Of a stretch of DNA of 55,500 bases, positions 51,967-55,500 are shown piece by piece. Each line of letters begins with the position of its first letter. Position 1 is the stretch's first letter. The stretch is from Polyangium sp. 6x1 (lineage in GTDB: Bacteria; Myxococcota_A; Polyangia; Polyangiales; Polyangiaceae), in the NCBI RefSeq assembly GCF_029946515.1, contig NZ_JARZHH010000072.1, forward strand, positions 1 through 55,500, written 5' to 3'. The notes under the pieces were generated by a model. The model ran no database searches. It had not been told where the DNA came from and saw nothing but the letters and a program-made list of their open reading frames with translations. A program made the translations under genes and the position numbers.

Positions 51967-51972
51967 AGCGTA
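51967..51972 (-). promoter_or_regulatory. Putative -10 box (TACGCT) of the YceI lipoprotein gene
   Basis: On the minus strand TACGCT ends 6 nt before the ATG at 51960, with no Shine-Dalgarno in the gap. Confidence 0.35.
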
Positions 51973-52004
51973 CTACGCGCGCGCCTCGGCGTGGAGCGGG
52001 CGTT

Positions 52005-52496
52005 TCACTCGGGATCTTTCATGCCCTTCTCGGGCAGCTCCTCGCGGAGCGCGACGCCGCCGAGGTTCTGGAGGATGGGCGCGTTCTCGCAGGCGAGGTA
52101 GCGGGCGATGCCCGTCGTGCTCGTGTTGACGTGGTTGTGCCACGTCCAGACCGGGATGTAGACGGCGTCGCCGGTCTTCCACTCGATCTTCTGATCGTGG
52201 ACCACCGAGTAGCCCTCGCCTTCGAGGACGTAGAGGATCGTCTCGTAGGTGTGGCGGTGCCGGTTCGACGACTGCCCCGGATCGAGGTGGCCGATCGTCA
52301 TGCTGATGCACTTCGAGGGCAGATCCACGAAGAAGACCGGGTGCTTGCGCTCCTTCGAGTACGCGTCGCGTTGCCCGTCGCCCTCGACCTGACGGTGGAT
52401 CAGCTTGTCCGGCATGACGACGCGCGGGCGCGGCGGCGTCTTGTCGAAGTCGGCGGATTGATAAACCTTGTCCTTGGTGTCGGGCTTCGTCGTCAT
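52005..52496 (-). CDS. Cupin-domain protein
   Basis: This 163-aa protein has a single cupin with metal-binding motif 1 (SNRHRHTYETILYVLEGEG) and motif 2 (GDAVYIPVWTWHNHVN), supplying three His and one Glu for a metal. Length and spacing fit small cupin dioxygenases or sugar-binding cupins; the substrate is unknown. ATG 52496 is chosen for GGAGGCACC directly before it. It is divergent from the methyltransferase at 52634 and 44 nt upstream of the YceI gene. Confidence 0.83.
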   Translation of the reverse strand: MTTKPDTKDKVYQSADFDKTPPRPRVVMPDKLIHRQVEGDGQRDAYSKERKHPVFFVDLPSKCISMTIGHLDPGQSSNRHRHTYETILYVLEGEGYSVVHDQKIEWKTGDAVYIPVWTWHNHVNTSTTGIARYLACENAPILQNLGGVALREELPEKGMKDPE

Positions 52497-52633
52497 GGTG
52501 CCTCCGAGGCGAAAGGCGTGAGCGGCGCGATTGTCGGCCCCGACGACGACGAGCGCAAGCCGCATCGGGAGGAGGCGGCGGGCGCGCCGGCGGTCGTCAC
52601 GCAAGGGCGTTCGAAGGTACAACGGCCGAGCCC

Positions 52634-53410
52634 ATGACCACGCCCGACCCCGAACGGCTCACGTTCACGACGATCGCCCACGCGACACATCGGTACCTCT
52701 CGCCGCTCTCGCCCGAGAAGGCCGCGCGCCTGATCGACGGGCTCGCGCTTCGCGAGGGCGCGGAGGTGCTCGACGTCGGCTGCGGTCGCGCGGGATTCTT
52801 GCTCGATCTGGTGGAGCGCTCGCCGGCGACCGGGCTCGGCGTCGATCTCAACGGGGCGTTCCTCGCCGCGGCGCGGGCGGAGGCTTCGCGACGCGGCGTC
52901 GAGGCGCGCGTGCGCTTCGTGGATCGACCGCTCCTCGACGTGGTGGGCGACGCGGCGAGGTTCGACGCGATCGTCTGCATGGGATCGAGCCAGGCGATCG
53001 GCACGTTCGCCGAGGCGCTTCGCTGGGCCCACGCGCACCTCGCGCCGGGCGGCGTCGCGCTCTTCGCCGACGGCTTCTGGCGGCGTCGCCCCGATCCCGG
53101 CTACCTCGAAGCGCTCGGCGGGGCGACCGAGGACGAGATGAACACCCACGCCGGGAACACGCGCCTCGCGCGGGAGGCGGGCTTTTCCGTGCTCTCGACC
53201 GCGTGCGCGAGCGACGACGAGTGGGACGCGTACGAGGGCCGTTACTGCGCCGCGATCGAGCGGTACGTCGACGCGAACCCGACCGACCCGGCCGCGCCCG
53301 CGATGGCCGCCCGCATCCGCGCCTGGCACGACGCGTACGTGACCTGGGGCCGCGACACCCTGGGGTTCGGCTTCTACACGCTGCTGAAACCTGCCGCGCG
53401 CGGGCTGTAA
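52634..53410 (+). CDS. Class I SAM-dependent methyltransferase
   Basis: This 258-aa protein has the SAM-binding motif I VLDVGCGRAGF (45-55), motif II GLGVDLNG, motif post-I DAIVCMGSS and motif III LAPGGVALFADGF. A helical C-terminal half follows. It is likely a small-molecule methyltransferase; the substrate is unknown. It converges with the DUF4336-like gene one base beyond its stop codon. Confidence 0.87.
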   Translation: MTTPDPERLTFTTIAHATHRYLSPLSPEKAARLIDGLALREGAEVLDVGCGRAGFLLDLVERSPATGLGVDLNGAFLAAARAEASRRGVEARVRFVDRPLLDVVGDAARFDAIVCMGSSQAIGTFAEALRWAHAHLAPGGVALFADGFWRRRPDPGYLEALGGATEDEMNTHAGNTRLAREAGFSVLSTACASDDEWDAYEGRYCAAIERYVDANPTDPAAPAMAARIRAWHDAYVTWGRDTLGFGFYTLLKPAARGL

Positions 53411-53411
53411 C

Positions 53412-54122
53412 TCACGCCGCGTCGGTCACGGCCCGGAGACGGTCACACACATCCGCCCCGCGGAGCGGCGCTCCGTGCGAGGGCACGAAGAGGACCGGCC
53501 GATCCCGGTCGAGCTCGGCGCGCACCCACGCCTTGTACGCGGTCTTGTCTTCGACGAAGAACCGCTTGAAGAAGGGGTTCGTCATGAGCTCGGCCCGGAA
53601 GCCGAGCACCCGGAGGAGGAGCCCCAGCGGGCCCCGCGGCAAGTGCTCCTCGTTGACGATGCCGTCCGTCACGAACCAGGCCGCGCCCTCGCTCGTCTTG
53701 ACCGACACCCACGTCTCGCCCTGCTTCGCCACCGGGGGCGAAAAGACCCGCACGCCGTCGGGCAACGCCGCTTCGAGGAGGGAGAGGTCCTCGATCGGGA
53801 TGCCGCGGCGCTTGATGCGCAGGAAGGTCTGGGCGCGTGGATGCGCGACGACCTTCGCCTCGGGAAAACGCGCCTTCCAGGCAGGAAGCCCGGCGTGGTG
53901 AAAGTGGTTCGGCGCGAGGAGGAAGCGGGGCGTGCCCCAGCGGGAGAGCTGTTCCCACTGCGCCTCGCGGAGGTCGGTACCCGGGCTCACCACGAGGAGC
54001 GCGCCACCGCCGAGCCCGACGACCGCCATGCGGACGCGCTGCCGGCCGAACCCGTACGTCGTGCCCGCGAAGGGCAACGCCGCGTCGTAGATCTCCCAGG
54101 GATCGCCGGCCGCTTCGACCAT
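53412..54122 (-). CDS. Metallo-beta-lactamase-fold-like (DUF4336-type) protein
   Basis: This 236-aa protein resembles DUF4336/MBL-fold proteins: VVGLGGGALLVVSPG strand, LAPNHFHHAGLPAWKARFP, VVAHPRA, AWFVTDGIVNEEH, VLFVPSHG. The metal motif is HFHHAG rather than HxHxDH, so metal binding may be altered. ATG 54122 is chosen; a start at 54209 would overlap the promoter of the divergent gene. The substrate is unknown. Confidence 0.7.
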   Translation of the reverse strand: MVEAAGDPWEIYDAALPFAGTTYGFGRQRVRMAVVGLGGGALLVVSPGTDLREAQWEQLSRWGTPRFLLAPNHFHHAGLPAWKARFPEAKVVAHPRAQTFLRIKRRGIPIEDLSLLEAALPDGVRVFSPPVAKQGETWVSVKTSEGAAWFVTDGIVNEEHLPRGPLGLLLRVLGFRAELMTNPFFKRFFVEDKTAYKAWVRAELDRDRPVLFVPSHGAPLRGADVCDRLRAVTDAA

Positions 54123-54150
54123 GGTCGTGTCCTCGCACACGAGCGGGGCT

Positions 54151-54180
54151 TTCGCAAAGGGTGGGGAATACGCATACAGT
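54151..54180 (+). promoter_or_regulatory. Promoter of the DUF3089 hydrolase gene
   Basis: TTCGCA (54151-54156), an 18-nt spacer and TACAGT (54175-54180), followed by GGAGAGG and the ATG at 54212. Confidence 0.4.
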
Positions 54181-54211
54181 GTTCCGGTTTCACGGCGACG
54201 GAGAGGCACAC

Positions 54212-55315
54212 ATGCGCTGGCAAAGGGTCGTTCTGGTCGGGGCGCTCCTCAGCGTCGTTCTCGTGGCCGTCGCGTTCCTCACCCTCGGCCGATGGCTCTA
54301 CGTCGCCCTGGACCCCGGCCCGTTCGATCCGAGCGCCGCGCCGCCCGCGCCGGACTACAAGGAGGACACCTCCTGGGCCGCGCTCCCCACGATGGAGGAC
54401 GACGCCGACGTCTTCGTGTCGGAGCTCCCCGCCCTCGGGCGCGGGGTCGCAAAGGCCGACGTCTTCTTCGTCCACCCGACGACGGCCGTGGCGAAGCGGT
54501 GGAACGCGCCGATCGACGACCCGGAGATCGCGACGGCCACCGCGCGCGGCGCGACGCTCATCCAGGCGAGCGCGTTCAATGCCTGCTGCGCCGTCTATGC
54601 GCCGCGGTATCGTCAAGCGAGCGGCAAGGCCTTCGTCGACCCGAGCCCGGACGGCGACCGCGCGAGGGATCTCGCCTACAGCGACGTCGCCGCCGCCTTC
54701 GCGGCGTTCCTCGAGCGGCGCGGCGAGGGGCGGCCGTTCCTCCTGGCGTCCCATAGCCAGGGCAGCACGCACGCGGCCCGCCTGCTGCGGGAGAAGATCT
54801 GGGGCAAACCCATCGAAAAGCACCTCGTCGCGGCCTATTTGATCGGCGGCCCGATCCACCCCACGACGATCGGCGAGGACATCCCGATCTGCGCGTCCGA
54901 GGAGCAATGGGGCTGCGTCGTTGCCTGGAATGCGCGAGGCCCTCGCTACCAGCGCAACGAATACGAGTTCAACGACCCCCCCGCGCCCGGCGCGCGCATC
55001 TGCGTCAACCCCCTCACCTGGAAGACCGACGGAGCGGCCGCGCCGGCGTCGCAAAACCAGGGCGCGCTGTTCTTCGACACGGAGTCCCCCGCGGTCCTGC
55101 CGGCCTTCGCCGACGCGGCCTGCAAGGAGGACGGGAACCTCTGGATCACGCAGATGGGGAGTTTGCCGGCGCGCGGCGCCGCGAGCAGCATCCTGCTCTG
55201 GACGATGGGCCCCGACAACTACCACCCCATCGAGTATCAGCTCTTTTACGTGAACCTGCGGAAGAATGCCGTTCGGCGCGTCGAGGCATTCCTTGCGGCG
55301 CACGCTTCGCCTTGA
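54212..55315 (+). CDS. DUF3089 alpha/beta-hydrolase, membrane-anchored
   Basis: This 367-aa protein has an N-terminal TM or signal segment (VVLVGALLSVVLVAVAFLTLG) and a DUF3089 alpha/beta-hydrolase domain: DVFFVHPTTA, RQASGKAFVD, DVAAAFAAFLERR, the nucleophile elbow SHSQGS, and AAYLIGGPI. It likely acts as a lipase or esterase in the periplasm. ATG 54212 follows GGAGAGG at good spacing. The catalytic Ser is in HSQGS; the His is probably in NYHP near the C-terminus. Confidence 0.88.
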   Translation: MRWQRVVLVGALLSVVLVAVAFLTLGRWLYVALDPGPFDPSAAPPAPDYKEDTSWAALPTMEDDADVFVSELPALGRGVAKADVFFVHPTTAVAKRWNAPIDDPEIATATARGATLIQASAFNACCAVYAPRYRQASGKAFVDPSPDGDRARDLAYSDVAAAFAAFLERRGEGRPFLLASHSQGSTHAARLLREKIWGKPIEKHLVAAYLIGGPIHPTTIGEDIPICASEEQWGCVVAWNARGPRYQRNEYEFNDPPAPGARICVNPLTWKTDGAAAPASQNQGALFFDTESPAVLPAFADAACKEDGNLWITQMGSLPARGAASSILLWTMGPDNYHPIEYQLFYVNLRKNAVRRVEAFLAAHASP

Positions 55316-55320
55316 GGCGC

Positions 55321-55381
55321 CGCGCCGGGGCGCTGCCCCGGGCCCCGCGGGGGCTATCCGCCCCTCGACCCGGACCAGGGC
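55321..55381. repeat. Dispersed palindromic element, copy C (truncated)
   Basis: This matches the first about 60 bp (terminal inverted repeat) of copies A and B, in the same orientation as copy B. The match breaks off abruptly after the CGGACCAGGGC block, where the putative IS begins. Confidence 0.8.
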
Positions 55382-55500
55382 CTGAGCATTGGTCTCATCT
55401 CGCGAGCCCATCCTCCCTGAGCACCCGTAGCATCTCTGCTGCGGGTGCCAGTCGTTCGAGCCCGCGGCTGATGGTGACGGAGCCCGGTGGTCCTCCGGAA
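55382..55500. mobile_element. Probable end of an IS element (IS4/Tn5-like?) interrupting repeat copy C
   Basis: The repeat stops at CTGAGCATTGGTCTCATC; a CTG-starting terminus is compatible with IS4/Tn5-like ends. Reading inward, a partial minus-strand coding region is found. The element runs out of the window, so its other end and target duplication cannot be seen. Confidence 0.4.
55395..55500 (-). CDS. Possible transposase C-terminus (partial)
   Basis: The minus strand from the window edge to the TGA at 55395-55397 encodes about 34 residues. They contain GPPGSVTISRGLERL, similar in shape to the GEPG..T.WRGL.RL tail of IS4-family transposases. The fragment is too short for certainty. It lies inside the putative IS that interrupts copy C. 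Confidence 0.4.
   Translation of the reverse strand, partial: SGGPPGSVTISRGLERLAPAAEMLRVLREDGLAR

Overview
The window is very G+C-rich (one 60-base line, 21661-21720, counts to 48 G+C) and packed with Ser/Thr kinases, PAS-STAS sensors, DUF2169 proteins, pentapeptide-repeat proteins and lipoproteins with low-complexity linkers. That mix suggests a large-genome myxobacterium of the Polyangium/Sorangium type. The assignment is inferred from gene content; there is no rRNA or other marker to confirm it. No tRNA, rRNA or CRISPR array was seen.

Layout. Positions 1-12435 are chromosomal housekeeping and signalling genes: a lipoprotein start, an E2-like acyltransferase, a cNMP-binding protein, two RsbR-like PAS-STAS sensors (2076-3509 and 11269-12435), a dienoyl-CoA isomerase, a kinase, a 21-bp minisatellite, ybaK with a cysteine-synthase relative, a toxin-antitoxin pair, a DUF1992 protein and an atypical SDR. 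Positions 12632-20399 look like one minus-strand operon of six genes. The first three form a probable anti-phage module of lower G+C (AAA15/DUF3696 ATPase, TOPRIM-like protein, DUF262 protein). The last three are metabolic (molybdopterin oxidoreductase, DUF1295 membrane protein, SDR). Five genes are chained by four successive 4-nt ATGA overlaps. cysK-cysE follows (20515-22522), ending in a large hairpin.

Positions 22657-31610 hold secreted or lipid-anchored proteins of mostly unknown role, an AAA ATPase and an SGNH hydrolase. Positions 31662-50929 are a type VI secretion accessory (tip and cargo) island without the core apparatus. It has two VgrG proteins, three DUF2169 proteins with different C-terminal modules, a DUF3540 protein, a pentapeptide-repeat protein, an unknown 519-aa protein, a COMM-domain-like protein, a LysM-muramidase, a kinase, and a DUF4150/PAAR-like protein fused to an intact S41 protease domain. 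Positions 51145-55315 carry a YceI lipoprotein, a cupin, a methyltransferase, a beta-lactamase-fold-like protein and a DUF3089 hydrolase. The window ends in what looks like an IS end.

Two full copies (24207-24602 and 45036-45430, inverted relative to each other) and one interrupted copy (55321-55381) of a ~395-bp palindromic element with terminal inverted repeats are present. One of its hairpins shows compensatory base-pair changes between copies. At least nine genes have a TANNNT -10-like box only 6-9 nt before the start codon, which suggests frequent leaderless transcription.

The strongest candidates for undescribed biology are the ATPase/TOPRIM/DUF262 module, the PAAR-S41 fusion with its T6SS neighbourhood (including the COMM-like protein), and the covarying repeat family.
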